A stretch of 64,000 nt of DNA. Source: Arctopsyche grandis. Lineage: Eukaryota > Arthropoda > Insecta > Trichoptera > Hydropsychidae. A program made the position numbers and the translations under genes. The notes below the pieces were generated by a model. It made no database searches. It saw only the letters and a program-made list of their open reading frames with translations, and was not told the origin of the DNA. Shown piece after piece: positions 27,701 through 38,935 of the stretch. The stretch lies in the NCBI RefSeq assembly GCF_051622035.1, contig NC_135355.1, positions 25,151,986 to 25,215,985 of the forward strand, in the 5' to 3' direction. The number at the start of each line of letters is the position of its first letter. Within the stretch, counting starts at the first letter, position 1.

Positions 27701-28427
27701 AGCGTTTAAAAAAATATGCGATTTTTACAGTCTTTAACTCACTAACTAGTACTTTTAGATAAAAAAAAATATTGAGATAGAAAACCAATCCTTATAAACG
27801 TGATGACCTTCTTATATTTCTAAAATACATGAATAAAGTCGTGGGTTGGTCACATCCGAATTTTTTCATGAGCAACGCTTGAAATTTTAGCTACTCTCTT
27901 CTTTACTAAATTTTATTAATGTCTCTTACCGAAAACAAAAATAATTATTCTTAATTATAAAAACTCTCATAAAAAAAAAACTTTCCCATGGTAAATTTTC
28001 TTATATACATACATATATGTAAATGTATCTACATATAATAGACCTAAGCAAAGTATTATATACCATAAGAACAGTAACAATTTTTTTAAAATCAAAATCG
28101 ATTTAATCCAAATTCAAAATTTAAGCTTTTTTATATAATACCATATCTCAGAGAAAGCCTAATAATATTGTTTAGTTGATAAAGTTAAGCTTAAATACCA
28201 TTCGCAGGTGGTTGATACAATCGCCCGGGTTCGACATGGAGCCAAGGGATCGATCCTGCCTGCCAAGCTCGTTTCCCGAGGATATTCCAGGTACGTGCCA
28301 CTTTTTGAAGTCTTATCATCATCCTGGTGTGGACTATGATGCAACCCAAGAGGAGCACATAGCCTCCGCTCTCAAGGACTATGGTATCAACGGTGGTAGC
28401 CCTCCAAATGCGGCCAAAATTGAGTAG
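7921..28427 (+). CDS. Soluble guanylate cyclase alpha subunit (12 exons, N-terminus not found)
   Basis: Exons: 7921-8003, 11985-12067, 14737-14891, 17545-17756, 17832-18082, 19704-19888, 20592-20771, 23891-24029, 24915-25081, 26233-26376, 26499-26653, 28208-28427. All junctions are GT-AG with matching phase, giving 657 codons. Insect alpha subunits are about 670-680 aa, so roughly 20 N-terminal residues are missing. Order: heme-NO-binding-like region (about 56-180) without a clear heme-ligand His, as in alpha subunits; an Asp run (about 203-209); HNOBA/PAS region with FCKAFPWHF (about 240) and LKGQM (about 326); signalling helix from GEQARAQ (about 377-425); cyclase domain (430-620). FSD D447 and TIGD D491 are the metal aspartates alpha supplies. 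T563 and K567 replace the beta-type Asn and Arg, so this is the alpha chain. With a beta subunit it would make cGMP from GTP in response to NO in the cytosol. Closest named relative from memory: Drosophila Gyc-alpha-99B. Confidence 0.93.
8004..11984 (+). other. Cyclase intron 1
   Basis: The intron runs from donor GTAAGT to a TTACAG acceptor. It is AT-rich, with several ACATATGTA-type clusters (about 9770-9900 and 11520-11560). I see no nested gene. Short open frames near 9390-9670 carry no recognisable domain. Confidence 0.7.
12357..12380. repeat. Perfect 21-nt palindrome in cyclase intron 2
   Basis: CCAATTTGAA, a single central A, and TTCAAATTGG form a perfect inverted repeat. It is followed by a second small inverted pair GCGCTC/GAGCGT. 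Function unknown. Confidence 0.6.
13063..13070. repeat. Left 8-bp target-site duplication of the hAT element
   Basis: CATTAACA, identical to 14081-14088. Confidence 0.85.
13071..14080. mobile_element. Non-autonomous hAT-type DNA transposon (1,010 bp) in cyclase intron 2
   Basis: The left end CAAAGTCTCCCAAACT and the reverse complement of the right end, CAGGGTTTCCCAAACT, are inverted repeats of the classic hAT kind. The flanks carry an exact 8-bp direct repeat CATTAACA at 13063-13070 and 14081-14088, which is the hAT target-duplication length. Inside there is no transposase frame. A perfect hairpin TCCGTGGAACAC-TG-GTGTTCCACGGA lies at 13091-13116 near the left end. The element was later interrupted by an LTR-like sequence at 13616-13909; without it the element is about 716 bp. 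It lies wholly in intron 2 and leaves the splice sites at 12068 and 14736 untouched. Confidence 0.87.
13616..13909 (-). mobile_element. Solo-LTR-like sequence nested in the hAT element
   Basis: Read on the minus strand it starts TGTGGGTGGCGC and ends CACGCAACA, so it has TG...CA termini. It contains a TATA box TATAAATATT (13731-13740) and a polyadenylation signal AATAAA (13670-13675) about 55 bases downstream of it, in the U3-R-U5 order of an LTR. It is far more GC-rich than its surroundings. A second, related LTR-like sequence lies at 33939-34211 with the same layout. The flanks (TATAC and TAATA) are not an exact target duplication, so the boundaries may be off by a few bases. No internal retrotransposon sequence is attached. 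Confidence 0.6.
14081..14088. repeat. Right 8-bp target-site duplication of the hAT element
   Basis: CATTAACA, identical to 13063-13070. Confidence 0.85.
14370..14620. other. GC-richer block of unknown nature in cyclase intron 2
   Basis: This block has higher GC than its surroundings and short open frames in three phases, including repeated ACGGA/AAACGG words. No domain is recognisable and no splice-compatible exon can be made. It is probably an old repeat. Confidence 0.3.
15200..15706 (-). mobile_element. Non-autonomous element, family A copy 2, in cyclase intron 3
   Basis: This is the most complete copy of family A. Its left end AGGTTCATTTATA and the reverse complement of its right end, AAAGGTCCATTTATA, form a short terminal inverted repeat. 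The interior (words such as ATTGCTTGCGTTGTATCGTC on the minus strand) matches 3430-3670 and 47825-48060. It has no coding capacity. It is placed on the minus strand because it runs opposite to the copies at 3 kb and 47.7 kb. The transposase family that moved it is not evident from the ends. Confidence 0.65.
18136..18145. repeat. Left 10-bp target-site duplication
   Basis: AATGTGTATA, identical to 18869-18878. Confidence 0.75.
18423..18534 (+). repeat. Direct repeat shared by introns 5 and 7, copy 1
   Basis: About 110 bp, from ATTACGAAATTATGTTCAC through CTACTGATCTACTGATC to GGTTAGTAATCA, recurs almost unchanged at 21387-21489. This copy is part of the interior of the foldback element. Confidence 0.8.
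18613..18696. repeat. (TA)n microsatellite inside the foldback element
   Basis: About 84 bp of TA dinucleotides with one TG interruption. Confidence 0.95.
18869..18878. repeat. Right 10-bp target-site duplication
   Basis: AATGTGTATA, identical to 18136-18145. Confidence 0.75.
21384..21490 (+). repeat. Direct repeat shared by introns 5 and 7, copy 2
   Basis: Nearly identical to 18423-18534 but without the inverted arms, so it is either a fragment of the same element family or the source segment that element captured. Confidence 0.8.
22392..22545 (+). mobile_element. Family A fragment in cyclase intron 7
   Basis: It starts AAAGGTTGATTTAAACTAG, like the terminus of the 15.2-kb copy. It follows that copy through CAACTGCACGTAAA, GCAGTACGAAAAATATT and TTCCGTAATAT before losing similarity after about 150 bp. 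It represents one end only. Confidence 0.6.
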
Positions 28428-28779
28428 CGACGCGGAGAGAGCTCGTGTCCAATCCTCACGAGCCAACGAGATTCTAGGAGGTACGGACTATTGGAGACGG
28501 ACCTCTAGTCTTTGATATTTCAACTTAACCTCTCTTATTCTATGGACCAAAAAGAACCGTTAAAATTCCTATCTGCGCGTAGTTGATTCTCGCCTTCTTC
28601 TACAGTATTTCTATAATACTTCATTATTTCTTGAATGCATGTCAAATCTCGGCCTTAATCTTATGTTTGAGGATTGATATATGGGATTTGTGTTCAATCA
28701 AATCCTGTGTAAATGTCTATATATTGCACTACTTGTTCTACTACATACCTTAGTATGTACATGTAGTTTTGAATGCTGA

Positions 28780-28785
28780 AATAAA
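28780..28785 (+). terminator. Candidate polyadenylation signal of the cyclase gene
   Basis: AATAAA 353 bp after the TAG at 28425-28427. It is the first clear hexamer downstream, but AATAAA is frequent in this AT-rich DNA. Confidence 0.4.
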
Positions 28786-29055
28786 TTATTATTTAATGTT
28801 GATCTTATAGTTATCGGAAAGAACACACAAAAAATTTCATATTAAATACATTTAATGTCCAAAAATTGCCTAATTTTTTAAACTCACTATATAAATTCCT
28901 TGACTATTAGAATAATTTACTCGTGTGAATGTTTAAAAATAATACAATAAATGTTTTGTTCTATTCGTGAAACTTTTCACCGTAAGGCTAAAATAAATAA
29001 TATTATAGTAATATAAATAAAACTTTCATTGGAAATATTAAATGTAAAACTAAAT

Positions 29056-29211
29056 ATATGTAAACTTGAGAGCTTTAAGATATATAAATAGTTCAATAAA
29101 TTATTTTACTGTAATATGTAATAAATGCATTTTATTATGAACACACAACATTCCTTAAGTGACTATGATCATTTGCCAATTTTAAAATTTATAATTTTAA
29201 TTAAAGATATA

Positions 29212-29257
<46 letters not shown>

Positions 29258-29531
29258 TATATCTTTAATTAAAATTATAAATTTTAAAATTGGCAAATGA
29301 TCATAGTCACTTAAGGAATGTTGTGTGTTCATAATAAAATGCATTTATTACATATTACAGTAAAATAATTTATTGAACTATTTATATATCTTAAAGCTCT
29401 CAAGTTTACATATAGTAGTTCAATAAATTATTTTACTGTAATATGTAATAAATGCATTTTATTATGAACACACAACATTCCTTAAGTGACTATGATCATT
29501 TGCCAATTTTAAAATTTATAATTTTAATTAA

Positions 29532-29584
<53 letters not shown>

Positions 29585-29865
29585 TATATCTTTAATTAAA
29601 ATTATAAATTTTAAAATTGGCAAATGATCATAGTCACTTAAGGAATGTTGTGTGTTCATAATAAAATGCATTTATTACATATTACAGTAAAATAATTTAT
29701 TGAACTATTTATATATCTTAAAGCTCTCAAGTTTACATATAGTAGTTCAATAAATTATTTTACTGTAATATGTAATAAATGCATTTTATTATGAACACAC
29801 AACATTCCTTAAGTGACTATGATCATTTGCCAATTTTAAAATTTATAATTTTAATTAAAGATATA

Positions 29866-29937
<72 letters not shown>
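29056..29937. repeat. Array of alternating inverted copies around (TA)n, 327-bp period
   Basis: A ~120-bp segment (with GAACACACAACATTCC and CATAGTCACTTAAGG on alternate strands) occurs five times in alternating orientation: forward 29092-29214, reverse 29253-29413, forward 29415-29536, reverse 29581-29741, forward 29743-29864. Each forward-reverse pair is separated by a (TA)n tract, so each pair is a long palindrome. The word GTTCAATAAA starts at 29091, 29418 and 29745, exactly 327 bp apart, and I see no substitutions between copies in the shared arms. The array ends in (TA)n at 29865-29937 and then unique sequence. Confidence 0.9.
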
Positions 29938-29938
<1 letters not shown>

Positions 29939-30107
29939 CACAACACATCTGCGCATTGTGTTACATCTAATTATTTTTAAATATATGTACAATGATACTC
30001 AAACAATAAAAAACGCATTTTCTATGTAGAAAAGATTCTAAACTTGGCATATATGTAAATTAGCGTAATTTATTAAAAAAAAATGTAAATTTTCATGCCA
30101 TTTTCCA

Positions 30108-30505
30108 CGATGCGGTGCAAACGATCGAAAAGCGCCAGACCCTGAACCACAGATTAACGACACGTGTACCTTATGCGTGCGCACTGCTCGCACTTACACT
30201 AAGCTATCTAAACTATAAGAAGTCCCGACATACCTACCCTGTATACGTTCTGTGCTTCTGATATTTTTCGTTTTTTTTACTTCTGATACTTTTCGTTCCG
30301 AATTTTTCCTTATTAAATTATTAAAAACTCACCAGAAAGATCCAACTCAATCTTAATAATTACCATTTTATTAATTGCATCTGTGCACATCGAAAGGATA
30401 CTCATCATCTGATGTGCAATTTTTCATTCGTGAAGTCGAGAATTGCGTTTAATGTTAATCTGTGGTTCAATCTGTCTGGCGCTTTTCGATCGTTTGCACC
30501 AAACC
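30108..30505. mobile_element. TIR element (about 398 bp) with 10-bp flanking repeats
   Basis: GGTGCAAACGATCGAAAAGC and the following CGCCAGAC and TGAACCACAGATTAAC at 30114-30158 are mirrored in reverse complement at 30454-30500, giving ~45-bp terminal inverted repeats of about 90% identity. The 10-mer CCATTTTCCA occurs directly outside on both sides (30098-30107 and 30506-30515), as expected for a target duplication. The interior has no reading frame. The TIR and duplication lengths again point to a Mutator-like non-autonomous element, by inference only. Confidence 0.75.
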
Positions 30506-32008
30506 CCATTTTCCATACTGATTAATACTCCACTCATATACTCGTATATTATATACATAAATACTATATACCTACATATATGTAACATTTCATTGTTTTG
30601 AAAAAAAATCGTTAAAATCGTTAAAAACTATTTTTTTTTACTTTATATGCGATTTATATATATTTATACTATATTGTATATGCGTTTATACTACAAACGT
30701 ATAGAAAATTCTATTACGAGACTGCTCCTATCTTAATAAAATATTTTTATTTTTTTGCAGTAAATTATCATATATACTTATATAGGTATATATTTCTAAC
30801 TATAGATTAAAATTAAATAGAAAATGTAGGCTCACTTACTTCAATACTACATAGTATGAATGCTAATTATTTATATATTACATATATTAAATTTCAAAAA
30901 TATAGATTTTAAATTAATACAATATATGTTTATGTATGAAAATAAATAAATATGTGTAATTAAAATATGTGAAATTTTGTGTGTGAGGTACATTTTCCTC
31001 ATACATATGTATGTATACCTACTAAACCGTTGATATTGCAGTGTATAGATACATTTTGATTGAAATCCATGGCATTGAGAAAACGAGTTTTAAATAACAT
31101 TATAAATAATTCTTACTAATTTTACTGTGTACGAACTGTAGAAGTTCATGTAGGTTGCTAACTAGGTAAAATCAAAATAAAATCCTTCAATGCTCATACT
31201 ATTATATTGTGCATATTTTAGTACAGTCATATACAGATATGTATGGTTATTGTGAATCTAAGTTTAAAATCAAAATCTCATTAAATTGATGTTGTAATCA
31301 AATGATTTTTTTTATTTATCAATGTTTAGTTTTAATATTCTGTTTTTAGGGGACAGAATTTAATTAATTAGACATTTATGCACACATTAACATGTACGCT
31401 ATGATATGTAATATATTATATATGTATGTATGTATGCGTTAAAATATTCTCTCAAATAAAACAGATATTTAATAAATACACTATTTATTACTTCCCATTT
31501 GATCAATTCCATCCATTTATCTTTGAGCAATTATTTTAATACGAAAATGTGGGGATTCGTTATTAGTATATGTACATGTGTACATTAGTTTCGATTTAAT
31601 TAAACGAAACATCCATTTCAAGAACATTCTGTAAAATGCAAAACTTCCTCGTCGTCATACAAAACTGAATACGAAAGCTATTCCGCCAATTTCCCACATG
31701 AAACGGTAATTTTGATCGTGAAACTTGCAAATGTGAAAACTATTTAAGATATTTTCAGAAATTAAACCGAAACTCTAAGTGAGCATTATATGTATAACAT
31801 TAGTTACATGAAACATATACACATATTTTGCATATAAAAGGTAATATTTAGCACTTGAAATTTTGTTTGATATATTATAATATAAAAATTTTTGGAACAT
31901 CATATTTGAGTTGAGGCAAAGTCTTTGTTATATGGTGCGATCTCTCTTCTTTTTTTTTTATTTTTTTGGAAAACATGCACAGAATCGTAAATGAGGACTT
32001 AGACGAAA

Positions 32009-32114
32009 ATGTGTCTTGAAAACCTTCTTCGAGGAAAACTAAACGTCTATTCGGGCATCGATAATGTGAACTGTGAGTTGAATAGCAAATATTTTTGGCT
32101 CGAGAATAAGCGAC
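32009..32114 (+). CDS. Candidate first exon of an unidentified gene (weak)
   Basis: An ATG with an in-frame TAG three codons upstream opens 35 codons starting MCLENLLRGKLNVYSGI and runs into a strong donor, CGAC|GTAAGT, at 32115. Composition is mixed rather than AT-biased. I recognise no domain and did not find a convincing partner exon; the nearest exon-like piece with compatible phase is at 48.54 kb. It may be chance. Confidence 0.2.
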
Positions 32115-33938
32115 GTAAGTATTTTCCCCTTACTACATATTCTAAGCGCTCATAAAAAAATTTATGACTGAAAAAATCCCCATAAATTCATTTAATATGA
32201 TTCACCGCCGGTCTCATCCTCCCTCAATCTCATTTTCACTTACATTTTTATGCATCTACATAACAAATTAGATATTTAAAATAACAGCTTTAGATGGAAC
32301 ATGTAAGTACATACCTACTCTTACGTACCCCTCCCCTTTTTAATTATCGAATTTTGTTGTGTGACCTTCGTATATTCCTCAAATACATAAATAAAGTTGG
32401 TCACATCCGAATTTTTTTTCATCTCGTCCGGATCGTTCACATAATTCCCGCGGTAGCTTTCACGTTACTTTTTTAGCGAATTTTCAAATCAGGTTTTCAA
32501 CCATATGAATATATTTTCAGAGTTATTCAATTGACCAAATACGTCAACTGACACCAGAAGTATTTTCTTTACATAGTGAGTCGTGTCATTCTCGCTACTG
32601 GTATATTACGCATGACTTATTAAGTGGTTATCCACGGACAAAGGGAAAAACCGCACTACAGTGCGACAATCAGTCAGTACATAAATTTGGTAATTATGTG
32701 TATTCAGTTTAATCAGTACGGGCAAAATCTCTTAATAAAGAGTTCTACGCGTCTCTCAAGTTCATCGTTCCGATATTAAGTTAAAGATCAAAGTGTCCCT
32801 CAAATATAATATAACGATTCAATTATTATCGAATCCCTTTTATTTCAAATAAACTTGTAATATAACTCAATAAAATAAAAATAAAGAAATATTAATTGGG
32901 ATGTTGACTAAATTATCATCTTTCGAATCGACTTTTCAAAAAAAGACAAACTACCCCTGGAACGTAACACTGTACATATATGTACATATTTAGGTATTTA
33001 TATTTCCCTCAAAGAATCGTCTAGATTTAGACAACTTGTGATGGAGATATGAACCGGCGTAAAAGCTCAAATTGTAGGACATATAGAGATCTTTTGAATG
33101 TCAATTTCACATCAGGAATAAATTTCGATAAAACGTGAAATAAATATGTTGACTCTTGATGTAAACAGAAAATGATTCCCAAACATTTCGTAAATGTAGA
33201 TTTGAAACTTATAGAAACACTACTTTTTGAAGAAATACAATTATTGATACTGTGTAGGAGCTGTGACACAATGAAATAACTATAATATAAATTACATACA
33301 TTAAAAATTTACTTTTTTTTAGGAAAAATAATTGAAATTTTCTTAGTGACACTATATATTTTGTGCTTTTGTATAATAAAATTTCTAGCAAAAATTTTTA
33401 CTTCAAAGCAACCACTAAATGTGAAATTAAAGCCGACATAGTTCGAAGCGAAACTCGTTCAACAGTCGACCATTTTCAAAAATAATTCATAATTATAAAC
33501 GCTACTGTCCGTGCAAATAATTTTGGAATTTTTGAGTAGCTTAAAAAATAACAATAGAAAAATAAAACAACAACCAACCCTTCGTCCGAAGCAAATCTTT
33601 TGCTCACGCTCTCAACGCCCAAAAGTTTTCCGTATTCTCGTGAAATGAAAAGTAAAGGCATTAACCAAGTTTCATAATAGGAAAGGTAAGGGAGGAGAAA
33701 GCAAGAAGAACACGGAACGGCCTGTAAGCTCGTACTGAAATTCCGACGATAAATTTTCGTGGTATTTTTGTGAGCAACACGGTCGTCCATTCGAGTTTTA
33801 CCCGAGAAGCAACAATTTATCCTTTGTGATTTTATATGGTATTGAGAAAATCTATTGTAATGAATGTGTACGTTGAAAATCAGACTGCTTAGAATTACAA
33901 ACAATTTTTAAAACAATAATAATTATTATATATAATAC

Positions 33939-34211
33939 TGTTGTGTAGAGGTGGGTGGAGGATCTAAATAAAAGGCCACAGGTCGCTTCACAGCATTTAT
34001 TGGGTGATTAAAGAGATCCACACACAGCCAGTGCTCCGTCCAGAATGCCTTCATATGGCCTAAGTACCTGCTTATAAAAGGCAGGTCGCTACCTATTGTT
34101 ATAGTCACGTACCAGATACGCCGTCCCACGGTCTCGACATGCAGTCCCACGCTTTCGCACTGTCAGTTCTGAGAACTCTAGTGGGAAGTGACCGAATCCC
34201 GTTACCCACCA
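33939..34211 (-). mobile_element. Second solo-LTR-like sequence
   Basis: On the minus strand it starts TGGTGGGTAACGG and ends CTACACAACA, with TATA box CTTTTATAAG (34071-34080) and AATAAA (33996-34001). The layout and several words, such as CATTCTGRRC on the minus strand, match the sequence at 13616-13909, so the two belong to related families. It is GC-richer than its flanks. No exact target duplication was seen, and no internal region is attached. Confidence 0.55.
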
Positions 34212-37200
34212 CTAGTCAATTCTGGGGTCTCCATTGTTGGCCGACTGCACTGGAGATAATCCTCGAAGGCCAATTAAAACGGCAGCATATGGTAAAATAC
34301 AATAAAATTATCATTTTATCAATTACGATTCGTTTTAAATCTAATTTGGGAAATACTGCTTCAGCAGATAGAATTAAATATCTTATAATGCTTGTATCAT
34401 TTATCATCTATGTATTCATCCTAACATAAGCCATAACTTTTTACAGTTTTATCGGTATTTAAATTTATAAAGAAAATAAATGAAGCTATTTCTACTCATG
34501 TTAGCAGATATTCGTGTATATGAAAAATTAAACGTAAACTTCGTACGCGCTCAGCATAAAAAAATAACACGCTTTCCATTCTAATTTTTACATAGACCTG
34601 TACTTATGCATACTTTTAAAGGACACTTGGTACATATATTTTTTTAATTCGAGATGAAATTGGATTAAATTATTTTACCGATGAATATGAATCCATTTTG
34701 GAACTTTGCCCCTTTGAACTTGGACATATTCGTTAAGCAGATTGTGTTTACAGTTTAAATTACATTGACACGATTGACTTCATACCTAATTCCGGTACGC
34801 CACTGCAACTATCGTAGGTTTTCTCTACGGGTTTCTCTCTTTGATATTCAAATGAGAGCTTTTCGTATTCGAGAGCTTCGTAAGCTTCTTACCATCACGT
34901 GTGCTACGCAAATTATCATAGAGCTTTGACGTTGGAGCATATATTCTAAAGAGCATTACAGTAACTGATAGAAAAAAATCTACTGTTTTACTGTTAGACA
35001 TAATAATGTATTTATACATTAATTACAGGGACGATAAATTATTATTAAAAATAATATTTACACATGATGAATGCACACTCTCCACAAAATATAATTATCT
35101 TATCCGTATTCGTTTTCTGAAATAACTTGATTTAATAAATAGAGTAAGTTTACGATTTCACTTTCACATTAAAAGATGTATATAGGCATTATATATAATA
35201 CACATTATATTATAATATATTTACATAAGAAAATTAATAAATATTATGATTGAAAATTTTATATATGAAAAAAATATCATATTTACATATTTTAACCAAA
35301 ACGTTATCAACTCTAAGATAGTACATAAATAATATAAATAAATTCATTTTCAACTTGATATATTCAAAAGTTAAAATGAAAAATTTTTGACATTTTTATA
35401 TACTGTGATTTTATATATTTATATATTACATACATTGTATGTACATATATTGATATAAATATTTCGATAAATATATGTATAGTAAACCACGAACAGTATT
35501 TATTTATATTATTATAATTAATAAATAAATTGAAAAGTAGAGATTGAATAAATGTTGTAATATTGGAAATATGATAGATAATAACGAAGTTTATCAAAAG
35601 GAAATTCCTCGGAAAGTTTTCTCGCAAAAGAGAATCTATTTATGACCCTCTCTAGTAGCCATAAATATGATTGACTATCATTATCGCGAATAAGAAAAAA
35701 AGGTTCATTCAATTCTGTATAGTTCTATATTAAAAATAAACCTAATTAACGAAGTACGTATAGATAAAAAATATTTATAGCTAACTTATTTCATAATTAT
35801 ATACCTATACATATGTACAAATTATTTAAACCAAAAATAAGAATACTCAAATAAATGGATTTTTCTAACTAAAAAACTTACATTTTCTGTAAAATTTATT
35901 TACTAACAATCGAACATAACCATCACCAAAACAAAACTTCCTACAGCTCGAATCGCCATTAATTCATTAACTTGTTACTTGACCATCTTGTAAACGTGAA
36001 TGAAGTACGTCTCGACTCGATGATTTTCAATTAGGCCTTCGTCCACTGTAAATTTTCATTCTGAGATACGCGTGACCGATATATGTACTAGGCAAAACCG
36101 TTGGGGTCTAATGGCACAAAAACGAGGATTTATCGCAGACTCTCATACGTGACTGTTCACTACTCCAAGTGGACCCGAGTCTCCACCCACACGTAAATTA
36201 TAATGACCGACATGTGAACGGGGATAATCAAAGGACGGGTCTGAAAAAAAATGTATATGTATACATACACTCTGTGGTATTAACTAATATACATATGTAA
36301 ACTTCCAATAAAGTATGTAATTTTAATGTAACAAAAAAGGAAGCTTTTTTTAACTGCAATGCTGTATAGTCACATACATATAGAGTAAATTATCAATTAC
36401 CAAATCGGTCATATATTTTTAAGTCAGCATACAAAATTATATTTGACGGTACTCTTGATTTTCATTTTTCTTCGTAATGTGTTGTCAGATGAAATCTCAC
36501 GTCGTTGAACTTGTCGTGCTTTTATTGTTGTTTGGCTACCGTGATCCTTTGGGTAGAGAGGGCAATAGTGTTCTCTATTTATTCTGGGTCTCATCTTCTC
36601 CCATCTCATCCTTTTCCGCCCTTCGCAAAGAAAGTGCTAAAACCGGGCCTGTGTCCACGCCTAGTTTTATTTGTCTTATTTATCCCCAATTACTCGGTGT
36701 GTTCTTTCACAGATTTTCTCAACTGATCTTTGTGTCGAGAAAAGCTGCGATCGTCGACCAATTAAACCTTTGAAATATTACTACATTAAAAAAAAAAATT
36801 ACGAAACTGCAAATATCATGCCGAAGCAATCTTATATGAAGGCCAATTTAAATATAATAATCATTTATTATTTGAAATAAAATAATCATTTATTAATAAT
36901 TATATGAAATTTATTTCATGAAATATAAAAATCAATAAGTATTTGAAATTATCATCAATTAATTATTTGAAATTTATTTATTGACCGTAATTGCCTTTAA
37001 ATTCAGTGAAATAAAGCATCATCTGACTATTTACTATTGCATTTTTTTAAATAGAGATATCTCCTATGTACATGAAAAAATAAAACAGTTCATCTTTAAA
37101 TTTATTTTTTTAGATTACACTTTTTTTTTAAACTAACTCACTTAAATATTTTAATTTTATTCATTTTTCATTAAATGGGATATATTTTAATTTATTATAT

Positions 37201-38461
37201 TTTACTTTATAAAAATTTCTACTATACGTGCTATAGGTTACACATATGGTAAGATTTTTTGTACATAAATACTAAACGTTACAATAAAATTATTATACAA
37301 TAATAATATTATAGGTACAATACAATAGCGTCATCTATGGACAAACTGGTACATACAATCAACAAATTCGATATATAATTCTGCAAACTTGTGAGAAATA
37401 CATTCTTCGAATATTTTTATTTTATTTTTCAACGTATTAGCTACAGTGACATTACAGAGTACTCTAAGGCGTCACTGTGGCCAATCACACAATCATAATA
37501 TCATAATAATAATAACCTTAATCATAATAATAACTACCTGTTATATTTTGATGAAAAAATTATTGACATTTATAATTGATAAAATCAACCACGGGCGTTG
37601 CTCCACAATCGCTCAACCAGTTCAGCACAGCTTATATTAATAAGGTAAATTTCGACAGCAATCCGGTTGAGCAGATATATCGCTCTAGATATTGGAGACG
37701 TTGCCAACATATTTGTGCGAGCCAAAGGAGAATAAAACAAATCGCGATTCGTTAGGTTTCTGAAATTACTAAGGGTATAAAACTAAAATTCATTAAGAAC
37801 CTGAGGATTGTGTAATAACCCATTTAATAGATTAAAAATTTATTTCCCAGAAACATAATACGCCCCTAATAGGAATGCACTAGGATATAGCCAAGGATAA
37901 TAACCATATAATTTCATATAAAGATATCTAAGAAACCGTTTTTGTATTCTCTCATATGTATGTAATACAATGTTGGTAAGCATATTTTAATATCAACAGA
38001 TTCAATATGCGATGAATTTGCAAGAAACTGAAGGGGCCGAGATCCGTCACAAGAATTAAGCCAGACAAATCGGCAAATTCTAGTAGGAGAAAGTCAATCT
38101 GGGTTCTAATAACTACACAAATCTTGCCAGAAACGCATATAATATTTGAATAGTGTAAAAGTGTGTGTCGCAAAATTTAATATATAAACAGCGTGCTTAA
38201 TTTGCGGTAAAAAAATCCGAAAACTGTGATGAAAATTCTCTTAGCAAAACGATTAAGCATTATCATTTTTTTTCGTATAAAAATTAATTTGAAAAACATT
38301 TTCATTTTTATATAATTTAATAGTATCGTATCAAAAATAAGTGATAGTAAAAGTGCTGCGATATTTGAAGTGATCGATGGAATATTTGCAAGGCTGGGCG
38401 ATGTCGATGACGATGTAATGTCGTAACAAGTAGGAAAGCTTTTCATCCAAACCCAAAAACA

Positions 38462-38850
38462 CGTATGTGCAGCAGAATAGACTAGTGGTTATCATATAAT
38501 GCTTTGAACAAAGTGGTCATATCCGACTGGTTTCTGCTGGCCAGACCTTGGATTTGTTACTCTAGGTCGATCGTTTCCTATCAGAGTTTGCCAATTTATC
38601 TGATTTTCATTGAAACGGTTCCAAAAAATTGGCAACCTTACCCATTTTCTCGAAAATCTCGAGTTTTCAGCTGAAATTTAAAAAATGCTGCAAATTTACT
38701 AATTTAACCAGCTTCGTAGCCCTAATGGGGATGTTAATTGATATGTGTATAATAATACTTGTGTTATATCAAATGTACAATATTTCTGGCCAGGGAGGCG
38801 CATTGGGGTTACCTGTTGGGCCTTTCTGGTATACATAAAATAATAAAATG
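38462..38850 (+). mobile_element. Possible tRNA-derived SINE
   Basis: The head contains a box-A-like TAGTGGTTATC and, about 40 bases on, a box-B-like GGTCATATCC, the spacing of an internal RNA polymerase III promoter. The sequence continues to GGCGCATTGGGGTTACC and ends in an ATAAAATAATAAAAT tail. A similar 3' segment (ATTGGGGTAACCTGG) lies at 46776-46800. No terminal duplication was identified, and the class assignment is inferred. Confidence 0.4.
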
Positions 38851-38865
38851 ATTACTCGATTTCCG

Positions 38866-38935
38866 CCAGGATTTGAACTCATGACCTTTTCTACTGGTAA
38901 AAAGTGATTTCATAATGTGGCTGAATAAATCATTA
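38866..38935 (-). mobile_element. tRNA-like SINE head fragment
   Basis: Minus strand GAGTTCAAATCCTGG is a good B box, preceded by TAGAAAAGGTCAT. The same TAGAAAA...GTTCAA(A)TCCTG arrangement occurs on the minus strand at about 60936-60985. There is no cloverleaf. Confidence 0.3.

Noticed and set aside
33027-33269. 80-codon minus-strand frame with a vague resemblance to transposase-type zinc-finger proteins
   Set aside because: No conserved motif could be aligned and the similarity was impressionistic.
33476-33904. 142-codon open frame on the minus strand in the gene desert
   Set aside because: It has no recognisable domain, a Phe/Ser/Tyr-rich composition typical of AT-rich noncoding DNA and no splice context. 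Length alone is not enough.
36477-36880. Three overlapping plus-strand frames of 69-98 codons
   Set aside because: No domain, no promoter or splice support, and mutually exclusive frames.
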